Shown in pieces: positions 42,568 to 50,812 of a stretch of 64,000 nucleotides of DNA. The first letter of the stretch is position 1. Every line of letters starts with the position of its first letter. The position numbers were made by a program, and so were the translations under genes. This DNA is from Clostridia bacterium (GTDB taxonomy: Bacteria > Bacillota > Clostridia > Peptostreptococcales > Anaerovoracaceae), in contig JAKSSL010000002.1 in assembly GCA_024403115.1 (NCBI GenBank), forward strand, positions 1-64,000. Reading direction: 5' to 3'. The notes under the pieces were generated by a model that worked only from the letters and a program-made list of their open reading frames with translations, ran no database searches and was not told the DNA's origin.

Positions 42568-43363
42568 GAACAAATCTACCTTTGTTGCTCCTTTTAAAGT
42601 TCTCGCAGGCAAAACATATAAAGTCCATATTAGTAGGTCTAGGTCTACGGCCAACTATATAATTCCAAGTGGTAAGCTCTACCTGATCTCTACTGCACAT
42701 TTGATATGCATTATTAATGGCAAAACGCATATTTCTCTCCACCCTTGTCCATGTTGTGTTGTTTAGAATTGCAACGGTTTCATATAGGCCCTTTGTCATC
42801 TTGTTAAGATAGCTTGAATCACTTATCACAAGGCGTATGGCATCCTTTAAATACCTGTATCCAGATAGACTAGGAGAAATTCCCAGCTGTGCCAAATAGT
42901 TTCCTATAGATATTTCCATTTCGTTAGTCTTTAAAGCATCCATAAATATGGCATTTTCTATCTTTCTATGGTCAGCATCCATATATGAATCCTTAAAATG
43001 GCCAAAACCTTGTATTCTCCTTATCAAAAGCGAATAGTTTATAGGTTTAAACATATAGTAAGCTGCACCATAGTTAATAGCTTCCGTAATGGAATCCTCT
43101 TGCTTAATATTGGAAACAATAATTATCTTCGGTAAACTTAAGCCTTTCTCTTGAGATAACTCCTCTAACAAGGATAATCCATCTAAATCTTCTAAGCATA
43201 AATCCATTACAATTACATCACTTTGTATAGTTTTTATGTAGTTTAGACCCTGCTTCCCAGAGTTTGTAGAAAAAACAAGACGCATATCATTACTTCTGGC
43301 GATAATATTTTTTAAATCCTTTACGCTTTTCTTATCGCTATCAATGATTCCTACTTTTAACAT
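42557..43363 (-). CDS. spo0A: Spo0A-like response regulator (divergent)
   Basis: 268 residues. Receiver domain about 1-120: acidic pair Asp8/Asp10 (IIDSDKKS), phosphoacceptor Asp54 (VIVMDLCLEDLDG), Ser in IIIVSNI and Lys in YYMFKPIN. The C-terminal part follows the Spo0A effector layout: LGISPSLSGYRYLKDAI, SYLNKMTKGLYETVA, then the recognition-helix region NTTWTRVERNMRFAINNAY and RPRPTNMDFICF. The order and core residues fit Spo0A, but several positions differ from the usual TPSRVERAIRHAIE-type helix. Family role: phosphorylated master regulator of sporulation and stationary phase. No kinase gene is nearby. Its upstream region carries a 20-bp inverted-repeat site 4 bp before a weak -35. It lies 95 bases behind comEA. 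Confidence 0.85.
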   Translation of the reverse strand: MLKVGIIDSDKKSVKDLKNIIARSNDMRLVFSTNSGKQGLNYIKTIQSDVIVMDLCLEDLDGLSLLEELSQEKGLSLPKIIIVSNIKQEDSITEAINYGAAYYMFKPINYSLLIRRIQGFGHFKDSYMDADHRKIENAIFMDALKTNEMEISIGNYLAQLGISPSLSGYRYLKDAIRLVISDSSYLNKMTKGLYETVAILNNTTWTRVERNMRFAINNAYQMCSRDQVELTTWNYIVGRRPRPTNMDFICFACENFKRSNKGRFVLEK

Positions 43364-43387
43364 AATCTCATCCCCTTTCCATTCATT

Positions 43388-43403
43388 ATGTCAATTGTGA
43401 CAT
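43388..43403 (-). promoter_or_regulatory. Inverted repeat near the spo0A-like transcription start
   Basis: ATGTCA and TGACAT arms around ATTG, about 25 bases before the ATG. It contains the TTGTGACA string also present in the site at 43438-43457. Confidence 0.35.
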
Positions 43404-43427
43404 ATATATTAATATAAATATTTTCAA

Positions 43428-43457
43428 ATGCAATAGGGTGTCACAAATTGTGAACAA
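43428..43457 (-). promoter_or_regulatory. Second copy of the 20-bp site plus weak -35 of the spo0A-like gene
   Basis: Bases 43438-43457 repeat exactly the 20-mer at 28823-28842. On the minus strand it is followed after 4 bp by TTGCAT (43428-43433), a -35-like hexamer; a -10-like TAATAT follows after 16 bp. Confidence 0.5.
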
Positions 43458-43458
43458 A

Positions 43459-44124
43459 TTATATGCAAATGTAAGGTCTCATGTTTTCAAGCGTTTTGTC
43501 ACCGATACCACTCACCTTGGTCAAATCCTCTATTTTACCGAAATTTCCGTTCTGATTTCTATAATCCACAATCTTTTGAGCTTTGGAAGGCCCAATTCCC
43601 GGAATAGATTGCAATTCCGTGGAATCAGCCTTGTTTATATTAACTAAACCATTGCTATTTGATTGAGAGGATTCCGATCCACCAGAAGAGCTTTCCTCTT
43701 TGCTCTCCTTATTTTCAAGGCTAGGAATCACTATTTTCTGACCATCTACTAATATTTCAGCCTGATTAATATCATCTAAGTTCGCTTTCTTAGTCAAGCC
43801 ACCTGCCTTCTCAATAAGCTGAAAGATTCTATCACCATTTTCCATTTCATAAACGCCCTCTTCTTTCACTTCTCCAGAAATGTCAACATATATTAGCGCT
43901 GGACTTTCCTCTGTGATTTCCCCATTGTCAGATACAAGGTTTTCCTCAGTGTTTTCAATGCTTTCATCACTTTCTACAAGGATCTCATCTCCACCCTTGT
44001 CAATATTTGTCGTCAATAAAAAAGCAGCTATAACAAGTATTGTAATAGCTGCAATAATAATATACTTTTTCTTATCAGTCTTGACTTTCTCGACTAATTC
44101 TTTAAGTTTTAATTTATAATCCAT
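43459..44124 (-). CDS. comEA: Competence protein ComEA
   Basis: 221 residues from the second of two adjacent ATG codons. One membrane segment near the N-terminus (about residues 21-39, YIIIAAITILVIAAFLLTT), an acidic linker, an SLBB domain (IYVDISGEVKEEGVYEMENGDRIFQLIEKAGG), a Ser-rich linker and a C-terminal helix-hairpin-helix domain (LVNINKADSTELQSIPGIG, then VSGIGDKTLENMRPYI). It is the DNA receptor for transformation, outside face of the membrane. comEB/comEC are not in the window. The promoter's -35 TTGACA lies in the last codons of the upstream gene. Confidence 0.94.
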   Translation of the reverse strand: MDYKLKLKELVEKVKTDKKKYIIIAAITILVIAAFLLTTNIDKGGDEILVESDESIENTEENLVSDNGEITEESPALIYVDISGEVKEEGVYEMENGDRIFQLIEKAGGLTKKANLDDINQAEILVDGQKIVIPSLENKESKEESSSGGSESSQSNSNGLVNINKADSTELQSIPGIGPSKAQKIVDYRNQNGNFGKIEDLTKVSGIGDKTLENMRPYICI

Positions 44125-44153
44125 CATTCCCCTTTCCTTAATACGGCGAACTC

Positions 44154-44182
44154 ATTTTATATAAAAGCTTAGAATTTGTCAA
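44154..44182 (-). promoter_or_regulatory. Promoter of comEA
   Basis: -35 TTGACA (44177-44182), 17-bp spacer, -10 TAAAAT (44154-44159). The -35 is inside the coding end of the DUF2344 gene. Confidence 0.75.
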
Positions 44183-44846
44183 CAGACTTCAATAAAGCTA
44201 CCTCGTTCCTTTCCACGTCGATTTCTTCACGTGGAATCTCTTTATTTAGATAATTTAGGAAGCTTTGAATTACTAATTCTGGGCTAAGTATGGATTCTGC
44301 TCTAGAATCTGCTTTTAAAGAGAAAGGAGAGCGTTGGATTTCATCCTTACCCTCTAATAATTCAAAAGCAAGAATCTTGTCTTTAATATCAACCCATGCA
44401 TATTCCTTAGTCTTCTTCATCCTCTTTAAAGCCTTGATTTCAGCCTGATTCAAATATCCTGCCACATCTTCAACAGTATATTCACCAGGAATGAACAAGG
44501 TATAATTGCTGTAATTTGCAATGGCTGCCAAGCTCTTAATGTCTTGATCCATCTCCACACATGATAGAATTTCAAAGCCTAAAGGCATTCTTTCGCTCAA
44601 TGCTTTCTCAATGAAATCAGTTTCGTAGAATTCATCGCATTCTATCATTAGCATTTCATTGTATCCTTCATAAGCCAGCGGTAAAGGCTGTGCAAAATTC
44701 ATCTTTGGATGAGGATTGTAGCCCTGTGAATAGCTCAATTTAATGCCTGAAGCCCTAATAATTCTTCTAAACATCCTGTTCATGTCCAAATGGGATATGT
44801 ATTTTGCATAGGATAGCTTGTTAAATTTAATTAAATATTTACTCAT
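44169..44846 (-). CDS. TIGR03936 family (DUF2344) radical-SAM-associated protein
   Basis: 225 residues from the ATG at 44846, which has GGGGTGG 5 bases upstream; a GTG three codons earlier overlaps that ribosome binding site. The family core is KYLIKFNKLSYAKYISHLDMNRMFRRIIRASGI, then YSQGYNPHPKMNFAQPLPL. Function unknown; it nearly always accompanies the TIGR03960 radical SAM protein, and here its start overlaps that gene's end by 8 bases. In many Bacillota this pair precedes an RNase E/G gene and rplU; no RNase E/G gene is present here. Confidence 0.93.
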   Translation of the reverse strand: MSKYLIKFNKLSYAKYISHLDMNRMFRRIIRASGIKLSYSQGYNPHPKMNFAQPLPLAYEGYNEMLMIECDEFYETDFIEKALSERMPLGFEILSCVEMDQDIKSLAAIANYSNYTLFIPGEYTVEDVAGYLNQAEIKALKRMKKTKEYAWVDIKDKILAFELLEGKDEIQRSPFSLKADSRAESILSPELVIQSFLNYLNKEIPREEIDVERNEVALLKSVDKF

Positions 44847-46650
44847 TACAGCCACCCCACTTACATTCAGTATATCTATTCATACCGCATCCTGTACAAG
44901 ATAGACGGCAATCATGGGTAGTTAAAGCTTTCTTTGATTTCTCATATTCAGAAAGCAAATATGCCTTACTAACTCCACAATCTATAATATCCCAAGGCAA
45001 AGCCTCGTTCACATCTCTCTCACGGCTTGTGTAGAAATCTATTGAAAGCCCTGCTAATTGGGCCGCTTTGTGCCACAATTCTGGATCAAAGTGTTCGCTC
45101 CAGCTATCCATCTTGGCACCTAATTTATATGCATTCAAAAGAATCTTTCCAACTCTTCTGTCGCCTCTTGCAAGTAAAGCTTCAAGTTCGCTAGTTTTGT
45201 TATCGTGATAATTAAAAGTTATGCCTTTTACATAAAGCTGAGAAGCTAAATAGTTATGCTTTTCTTCAAACTCCTTGGCAGTATTTTGTCCTAGCCATTG
45301 GAAAGGTGTAAAAGCTTTTGGCACAAAATTAGACACAGAAACTGTAACATTGAACTTTCCAAGCTTTCCACCATTCTTTTCACGCTTAATGTCAAGAATG
45401 TGTTTAGCAATATTGGCGATTCCATCTAGATCTTCATAAGTTTCACCAGGTAGGCCAATCATAAAGTATAGCTTTACATTTCTCCAGCCTAAATCGATGG
45501 CTTTTGAAACGGCCTCATAGATATCATCCTCTGTAATACCCTTGTTTATAACATCTCTAAGCCTTTGAGAACCTGCTTCCACAGCAAAAGTAAGGCCTGA
45601 TTTCTTGTATTTTTGAATCTCATTTAAAACCTCAAATGAGAAGGAATCAAGTCTAAGTGAAGGCAAGGATAAAGCCACATTATTAGCACTGCAATAGTCT
45701 AAAAGTCCTAAAGCTAGGCCTTTAAAATCGGAATAATCGCTTGTGGAAAGTGATAGCAATGAAAGCTCATCATGACCTGTATTTTCAATCTCACTTTTTG
45801 CAATATTAATGATGTTATCCTTGCTTCTTTCACGAATTGGGCGATAAATCATACCTGCTTGACAGAATCTGCAGCCTCTAGTACAGCCTCTAAAGCTTTC
45901 AACTATAGCTCTGTCGTGGACAACATCGCTCAAAGGAACGAGTGGCTTTGTTGGGAAATCCACTTTATCCAAATCATCAACAATAGCCCTCAATACAGGC
46001 TTAAATTCGCTTGTTATAAAGCCGTTCTCGTCATAGCTAATTTCATACAATTTAGGCACATAAACCCCTTGTAAACGGCTTACAGCCCCTAGAAAAGCAT
46101 CCTTCCCTTTACCTTTATACTCCACATATAATTCGCAAAGTTCTGGCAATAATTCTTCACCATCACCGATTAGAAATACATCGATAAAGTCTGCCAAAGG
46201 TTCAGGATTAAAGGCACATGGGCCTCCAGCAATTACCAAAGGAAATGAATCATCACGTTCTTCTCTTAATAGAGGAATTCCTGCCAAATCAAGCATATTC
46301 AAAATGTTTGTATAGGACATTTCATATTGAAGTGTAAAACCTATTATGTCCATATCCTTAACATTCATTTTGCTTTCTAAGGCAAAAAGGGGGATATTTT
46401 CATTTCTCATAATTTCTTCCATATCCCTAGCAGGCGCAAACACTCTTTGGCACCAAATGTCATCTTCCTTATTAAGAATATTATACAAAATCTGAAGACC
46501 TGTATATGACATTCCTATCTCGTAAGTATCAGGAAAAGCAAAAGCAAAATTACAGCCCACATGATTATCCTTGTGGACTGCATTTATTTCATTTCCTATA
46601 TATCTTGCTGGTTTTTCAACCCTTTTTAAAATACTGTCTAATTTATACAT
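44839..46650 (-). CDS. TIGR03960 family B12-binding radical SAM protein
   Basis: 603 residues. The N-terminal cobalamin-binding-like part (AFAFPDTYEIGMSYTGLQILYNIL, VIAGGPCAFNPEPLADFIDVFLIGDGEE) precedes a radical SAM core with cluster motif CTRGCRFCQAGMIYRPIRERS. It ends in a Cys-rich tail (CRLSCTGCGMN, CKWGGC). The reaction is unknown. The start overlaps the HD-domain gene by 8 bases, and the DUF2344 gene overlaps its end, so all three are translationally coupled. Confidence 0.94.
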   Translation of the reverse strand: MYKLDSILKRVEKPARYIGNEINAVHKDNHVGCNFAFAFPDTYEIGMSYTGLQILYNILNKEDDIWCQRVFAPARDMEEIMRNENIPLFALESKMNVKDMDIIGFTLQYEMSYTNILNMLDLAGIPLLREERDDSFPLVIAGGPCAFNPEPLADFIDVFLIGDGEELLPELCELYVEYKGKGKDAFLGAVSRLQGVYVPKLYEISYDENGFITSEFKPVLRAIVDDLDKVDFPTKPLVPLSDVVHDRAIVESFRGCTRGCRFCQAGMIYRPIRERSKDNIINIAKSEIENTGHDELSLLSLSTSDYSDFKGLALGLLDYCSANNVALSLPSLRLDSFSFEVLNEIQKYKKSGLTFAVEAGSQRLRDVINKGITEDDIYEAVSKAIDLGWRNVKLYFMIGLPGETYEDLDGIANIAKHILDIKREKNGGKLGKFNVTVSVSNFVPKAFTPFQWLGQNTAKEFEEKHNYLASQLYVKGITFNYHDNKTSELEALLARGDRRVGKILLNAYKLGAKMDSWSEHFDPELWHKAAQLAGLSIDFYTSRERDVNEALPWDIIDCGVSKAYLLSEYEKSKKALTTHDCRLSCTGCGMNRYTECKWGGCNE

Positions 46651-47161
46651 TTACGATTTCCTTTATGGATTTTTTACAAATCTTTTCTACCCCATCTATG
46701 AACTTTTGAGCATTGTTCTTACTCCTTAAAATTCCAGGAGTTTTGGCAGGATCATTAATCTTTGCAATTACATAATCTATTCTTTCGTCTAAACCAACGT
46801 ATTGATCATCTTTAACCAATCTGTCAGCAAGACAAACTATATCAGTTTCGTTGATTTTATCCATAGGACTGAATTGTGGATATCTCATATGAACCAATAC
46901 GATTGCAGCCTCTCTAACAAAGCCATATTCCATTAATAGAGATGCTCCAGTAACATCATGCTTTGGCATAACACGGATAAAATCATGAGCATAAGCTGCA
47001 CCGTTGATTAATCCAATATCCAAATCATAGCCATGAGTATTTAATTCTTTACCAATTGCAACTGCCACATCACGAACAGCTTTGCAATGTTCTATAACAT
47101 TGCTTGGTGTGTTGTACTTTTCAAAAAGTTCTTCCACCATATCATTTGTTAAATATTTCAT
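46643..47161 (-). CDS. HD-domain phosphohydrolase-like protein
   Basis: 172 residues. HD signature residues: His in NVIEHCKAVRDVAVAIG, His-Asp in GAAYAHDFIRV, His in VLVHMRYP, and Asp in DIVCLADRLVKDD. That is the H...HD...H...D metal set of small HD hydrolases, so a phosphatase or nucleotidase activity is likely; the substrate is unknown. It lies 3 bases behind obg and overlaps the radical SAM gene by 8 bases. Confidence 0.85.
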   Translation of the reverse strand: MKYLTNDMVEELFEKYNTPSNVIEHCKAVRDVAVAIGKELNTHGYDLDIGLINGAAYAHDFIRVMPKHDVTGASLLMEYGFVREAAIVLVHMRYPQFSPMDKINETDIVCLADRLVKDDQYVGLDERIDYVIAKINDPAKTPGILRSKNNAQKFIDGVEKICKKSIKEIVNV

Positions 47162-47164
47162 ATA

Positions 47165-48460
47165 CTAATCCTCTGGAATATATTCCATTTCAAAATCATT
47201 AATTTTAATTGTATCCCCTTCTTCAAGGCCTAATTCCTTAAGCATTTCAATTCCACCTTTTTTCTCTATATATTTATATAGATATCTAAGGGAACCGAAA
47301 TCTTGGAAATTAGTGGAATTGAAGATCTTTGTAAGCTGTTTTCCCTCCAGCACATAGCAATCTTCATCTTCATCGTAGCTAGCAAATATCTTTGTGTAAT
47401 CAGGATCCTTATCATCCTTTTCAAAGTCAAAGTATTCTGTGTAGCCCTCGTCAACTTCATCAATAACTTTCGCAAGTTCCTTGGCAGCAGCTTGCATAAG
47501 CTCTTCAACACCTATATTAATTGGTGCAGAAATTGGGAATACTTCATAACCCTTATCTGTAACATACTTTACGAAAGCCTTATAATCCTCTCCATCCATA
47601 TCAACCATGTCGATTTTGTTTGCTGCGACTATCATTGGCTTTTTAAGAATCTTAGGATTATACTTTTCTAATTCTAATAAGATCTTATCAAAATCATCTA
47701 TAGGGTCTCTTCCTTCCATGCCGGAAACATCCACAACATGAATTAAGACCTTAGTTCTTTCAATATGTTTTAGGAATTGGAATCCAAGTCCCAAACCTTC
47801 GTTAGCGCCCTCTATGATTCCTGCAATATCAGCCATTGCAAAGCTAGTATTGGAAACTTGTACCACACCTAAATTAGGATCAATAGTAGTAAAATGATAA
47901 TCCGCAATTTTAGGCTTAGCGCTTGTAGCTGTTGCTAAAAGTGAAGATTTTCCTACATTTGGAAAGCCTACAAGACCAACGTCTGCAATAAGTTTAAGCT
48001 CTAGAATAATGCTTCTTTCCTTTGCAAAGCCACCAGCTTCAGCGAAGTTAGGAGCCTGTCTAGTGGAAGACTTAAAGTGTACATTTCCTTTTCCGCCCTT
48101 ACCACCTTTTGCGGCGATAAAGCTTTCTCCGTCCTCTGTTAAGTCCTTCATTGGAAGTCCAGATTCTTCATCAATAACAACAGTTCCACAAGGAACCTTA
48201 ATGATTAGATCTTCTCCGTCCTTTCCAAACTTGTTATATTTCATGCCGTCTTGGCCGTTTTCTGCCTCGTATTTTCTTTTGTATCTAAAATCCATTAAAG
48301 TGCGCAAGTTTCTATCAGCTTGGAAAATTACATTTCCGCCTTTTCCACCATCACCACCATTAGGACCACCTTCTGGTACATATGGTTCTCTTCTAAAAGA
48401 AACGCAGCCGTTTCCACCCTTGCCTGATTTAATTTGAATTTTTGCTCTATCTACGAACAT
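47165..48460 (-). CDS. obg: GTPase Obg/CgtA
   Basis: 431 residues from the ATG at 48460 (GGAGAAATATT just upstream); an in-frame start 21 bases further upstream is less likely. The Obg domain is FVDRAKIQIKSGKGGNGCVSFRREPYVPEGGPNGGDGGKGG. The G domain follows with P-loop GLVGFPNVGKSSLL, switch DYHFTTIDPNLG, DIAGIIEGANEGLG and NKID. The C-terminal OCT domain ends EYIPED. It is a ribosome-associated GTPase in 50S assembly and stress response. Two genes away from rplU/rpmA, its usual neighbours; here an F420 ligase-like gene sits between. A TATAAT-like box lies about 30 bases upstream of the ATG. Confidence 0.97.
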   Translation of the reverse strand: MFVDRAKIQIKSGKGGNGCVSFRREPYVPEGGPNGGDGGKGGNVIFQADRNLRTLMDFRYKRKYEAENGQDGMKYNKFGKDGEDLIIKVPCGTVVIDEESGLPMKDLTEDGESFIAAKGGKGGKGNVHFKSSTRQAPNFAEAGGFAKERSIILELKLIADVGLVGFPNVGKSSLLATATSAKPKIADYHFTTIDPNLGVVQVSNTSFAMADIAGIIEGANEGLGLGFQFLKHIERTKVLIHVVDVSGMEGRDPIDDFDKILLELEKYNPKILKKPMIVAANKIDMVDMDGEDYKAFVKYVTDKGYEVFPISAPINIGVEELMQAAAKELAKVIDEVDEGYTEYFDFEKDDKDPDYTKIFASYDEDEDCYVLEGKQLTKIFNSTNFQDFGSLRYLYKYIEKKGGIEMLKELGLEEGDTIKINDFEMEYIPED

Positions 48461-48514
48461 AATATTTCTCCATATTTTCAATATTCTTACACCATAATTA
48501 TACAGGAAAATGGC

Positions 48515-48551
48515 GAAAAAATAAAGGTAGCTATGGAAAATAGCTACCCTT
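48515..48551 (-). terminator. Terminator after the F420 ligase-like gene
   Basis: 11-bp stem AAGGGTAGCTA / TAGCTACCTTT (one G-T pair), 7-base loop, followed by ATTTTTT. Confidence 0.85.
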
Positions 48552-48556
48552 ATATA

Positions 48557-49747
48557 TTAATCTGTGTAATTATCAAAATATCCTTGGATATAGATAAATG
48601 GAGTACCCTTGTCTCCTGAACCTGAAGTTAAGTCACATAGAGAACCTAGTAAATCTGTAAGTTTTCTAGGTGTAGTTCCTTCAGTTTCCATAGTACCTAC
48701 TAGATTTGCATCCTTTTCTCTAATAGCTGCTTCAATAGCTTCCTTTAATTCTTCGCCTTGTAAATTAGCGAATTCATTATCAGCTAAGAACTTAAGCTTT
48801 AGTTCGTTAGGTTGACCTTCTAGTCCACTTGTATATCCTGGTGATACTACTGGATCTGCAAGTTCCCAGATCTTTCCTACTGGATCCTTGAAGGCTCCAT
48901 CGCCATAAACCATTACTTCAATAGTCTTGCCTGTCAATTCCTTAATGTCTGCTTGAACTCCTTCAACAAACTCTTGACAGTGAATTGGGAATAGTTTAAT
49001 AGTTTCCTCTGTAGCCTTATTTGAACCTAAAATACCATAGTCAGGATTGTAGCCTGAACCATCAACTGGTGCAGTTAACAAATCATCCATTCCAAGTACA
49101 ACTTCACCGCCTGCTTCCTTAACCAATCTCTTGGATCTTCTGCGAGTGTGAATATCTGCACAAATAACATTCTTAGTGTACTTTAAAATTTCTTTAGGAT
49201 TATTAGCAAAGATTACTTCTGCTTCTGCTCCCTCTTCCTCAATGATACCCTTATAGTAATTTACATAGTCTACGTTAGTAAATGTATGTCTTGACTTTCC
49301 GAATTTAGCTTCAAATTCTTCTTGTGTAAGAACATCTGAATAAGGGTTAACACCTGCTGCATCAAGTCTATCATAATCTAAGATATGGTTACCTACTTCA
49401 TCGCTTGGATAGCTTAGTTGAAGTACTACCTTCTTTGATCCTCTAGCAATACCTCTTAAACAAATAGCAAATCTGTTTCTGCTCAAAATTGGGAATACAA
49501 CACCTACAGTGCCTCCACCTAATTTTGCTTTTACATCTTTAGCTAATTGATTTGTTGTTGCGTAATTTGCTTGTGATCTAGCTAAAATAGATTCAGTAAC
49601 AGCTAGTACGTCCTTTTTACCGATTTCAAATTCTCCGTTGTTAATGCAATCCATAACAATATCAACAACGATTTTTCTAAGATTATCTCCCTCTTTAACA
49701 ATTGGACCTCTAAGACCTCTTGATACTGTTCCAATTCTTCTTTCCAT
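48557..49747 (-). CDS. Coenzyme F420-0:L-glutamate ligase-like protein (CofE/FbiB family)
   Basis: 396 residues from the ATG at 49747, where homology begins (RRIGTVSRGLRGPIVKEGDNL); a start 12 codons upstream is weaker, though neither has a strong ribosome binding site. Recognised parts are VLAVTESILARSQANY, GGGTVGVVFPILSRNRFAI and CADIHTRRRSKRLVKEAGGEVVLGMDD. The late region DGAFKDPVGKIWELADPVVSPGYTSGLEGQPNE contains acidic metal-type residues. CofE adds glutamate to F420; whether this organism makes F420 is not shown here, and related clostridial proteins may use another acceptor. It lies about 100 bases behind rpmA after a terminator, ahead of obg. Confidence 0.8.
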   Translation of the reverse strand: MERRIGTVSRGLRGPIVKEGDNLRKIVVDIVMDCINNGEFEIGKKDVLAVTESILARSQANYATTNQLAKDVKAKLGGGTVGVVFPILSRNRFAICLRGIARGSKKVVLQLSYPSDEVGNHILDYDRLDAAGVNPYSDVLTQEEFEAKFGKSRHTFTNVDYVNYYKGIIEEEGAEAEVIFANNPKEILKYTKNVICADIHTRRRSKRLVKEAGGEVVLGMDDLLTAPVDGSGYNPDYGILGSNKATEETIKLFPIHCQEFVEGVQADIKELTGKTIEVMVYGDGAFKDPVGKIWELADPVVSPGYTSGLEGQPNELKLKFLADNEFANLQGEELKEAIEAAIREKDANLVGTMETEGTTPRKLTDLLGSLCDLTSGSGDKGTPFIYIQGYFDNYTD

Positions 49748-49800
49748 AATCTTTATTCTCTCTTTCTGCCTGAAGAATCTCACTCCATAGGCTTCACTAA

Positions 49801-49829
49801 ATATAAAACCCCCATAGGTAATGGGGGTA
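49801..49829 (-). terminator. Terminator after rpmA
   Basis: Stem CCCCCAT / ATGGGGG with loop TACCT and TTTTATATTT; 17 bases past the rpmA stop codon. Confidence 0.88.
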
Positions 49830-49844
49830 ATTTTACATATTAAA

Positions 49845-50105
49845 TTATGCTTCCTTTGGGTAAACGCTTACTTGCTTTCTCTTCTTGTCATATCTTTCAA
49901 ATTTTACAGCACCGTCTACCTTAGCAAATAATGTATCATCTCCGCCAATACCTACGTTATTGCCTGGATGGAATTTTGTTCCTCTTTGTCTAACAAGAAT
50001 GCTTCCTGCTGTAACAAATTGGCCGTCGCCTCTTTTAACTCCTAAACGCTTCGATTCTGAATCTCTACCGTTCTTGGAACTACCTACACCTTTCTTACTT
50101 GACAT
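49845..50105 (-). CDS. rpmA: 50S ribosomal protein L27, without the Prp-cleaved extension
   Basis: 86 residues; lies near the peptidyl transferase centre. It begins [21 protein letters not shown], already at the mature-type sequence. Many Bacillota L27 proteins start with a short extension ending in a LxFFA-type motif that is cut by the protease Prp; that extension is not present here. AGGAGG lies 10 bases before this ATG, and upstream codons lead into the rplU stop, so a longer form is unlikely. The prp (ysxB) gene that usually sits between rplU and rpmA is also absent (19-base gap). Confidence 0.97.
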   Translation of the reverse strand: MSSKKGVGSSKNGRDSESKRLGVKRGDGQFVTAGSILVRQRGTKFHPGNNVGIGGDDTLFAKVDGAVKFERYDKKRKQVSVYPKEA

Positions 50106-50124
50106 AGTCAGTTACCTCCTATTT

Positions 50125-50658
50125 CTATTTCATAGCTGCTTCGATAGTTTCGATAATAACAGCCTTTGTATCCTTAGCATTAACCTTAATACCGTTAGCT
50201 TCTGCTACAGCAATTAGTTCGTCCTTCTTCATTGACATTGAAACCTTAACTTCTGCCTTAGCTTCAGCCTTTGGAGCTTCCTTAACTTCTGCCTTTGCTT
50301 CAGCCTTTGGAGCTTCCTTCTTAGGAGCTGCCTTCTTAGCAGGAGCAGCCTTTTCACCACCAATTGAAAGAATTTCCAATTGAGTATAAGGTTGTCTGTG
50401 TCCTTGTTTCTTTCTGTAATCCTTCTTAGGCTTATACTTGTAAATTACAAGCTTTTCACCCTTTCCGTGTTCGATTACCTTTGCTTCAACGATTTCGCCT
50501 AAAGATGGTGTACCAACTTTAACGTCTTTACCGTCACTTGTTAATAAGCAATCAAGATTTACCTTTGCGCCAACTTTAACGTCTAGCTTTTCAACGTTGA
50601 TTACATCACCAACTTCAACCTTGTATTGCTTTCCTCCAGTTTGAATTACTGCATACAT
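50125..50658 (-). CDS. rplU: 50S ribosomal protein L21 with an added C-terminal HeH-like domain
   Basis: 177 residues from the ATG at 50658 (AGGAGG 9 bases upstream); an in-frame upstream extension would overlap the leader and is rejected. Residues 1-103 are standard L21: [19 protein letters not shown], then [21 protein letters not shown]. The tail is unusual: an Ala/Lys/Glu linker with repeats of [12 protein letters not shown] (about 110-140), then [18 protein letters not shown] ... [13 protein letters not shown], which resembles a HeH/SAP-type helix-extended-loop-helix domain of nucleic-acid binding proteins. First gene of rplU-rpmA behind a structured leader. Confidence 0.93.
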   Translation of the reverse strand: MYAVIQTGGKQYKVEVGDVINVEKLDVKVGAKVNLDCLLTSDGKDVKVGTPSLGEIVEAKVIEHGKGEKLVIYKYKPKKDYRKKQGHRQPYTQLEILSIGGEKAAPAKKAAPKKEAPKAEAKAEVKEAPKAEAKAEVKVSMSMKKDELIAVAEANGIKVNAKDTKAVIIETIEAAMK

Positions 50659-50776
50659 TATAAATTTTCCTCCTCTTTCCAGTCTCGCCGATCTTATGGT
50701 AGAAGCTAATATATGCTTCATTTCACAAACCAATTTCGTGCGGCTCTAAACAAAGTATTCGCTTTATCACAAATAC
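50659..50776 (-). promoter_or_regulatory. Structured 5' leader of rplU, probable L21 leader
   Basis: About 118 bases between promoter and ATG contain paired arms GTATT/AATAC, CACGAAA/TTTGTG and GAAGC/GCTTC. In Bacillota rplU is commonly preceded by an autoregulatory L21 leader; the assignment is by position and pairing only. Confidence 0.5.
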
Positions 50777-50782
50777 CGTAAT

Positions 50783-50812
50783 ATTATAACAAAAGCCGAG
50801 ACCCTTTGTCAA
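50783..50812 (-). promoter_or_regulatory. Promoter of rplU-rpmA
   Basis: -35 TTGACA (50807-50812), 18-bp spacer, extended -10 TGT-TATAAT (50783-50788). The -35 is within the loop of the recA terminator hairpin. Confidence 0.88.

Noticed and set aside
44154-44182. TTGACA near 44180 as a chance match in coding sequence
   Set aside because: The match was kept as a promoter instead because a TAAAAT follows at exactly 17 bp and the next gene starts soon after.
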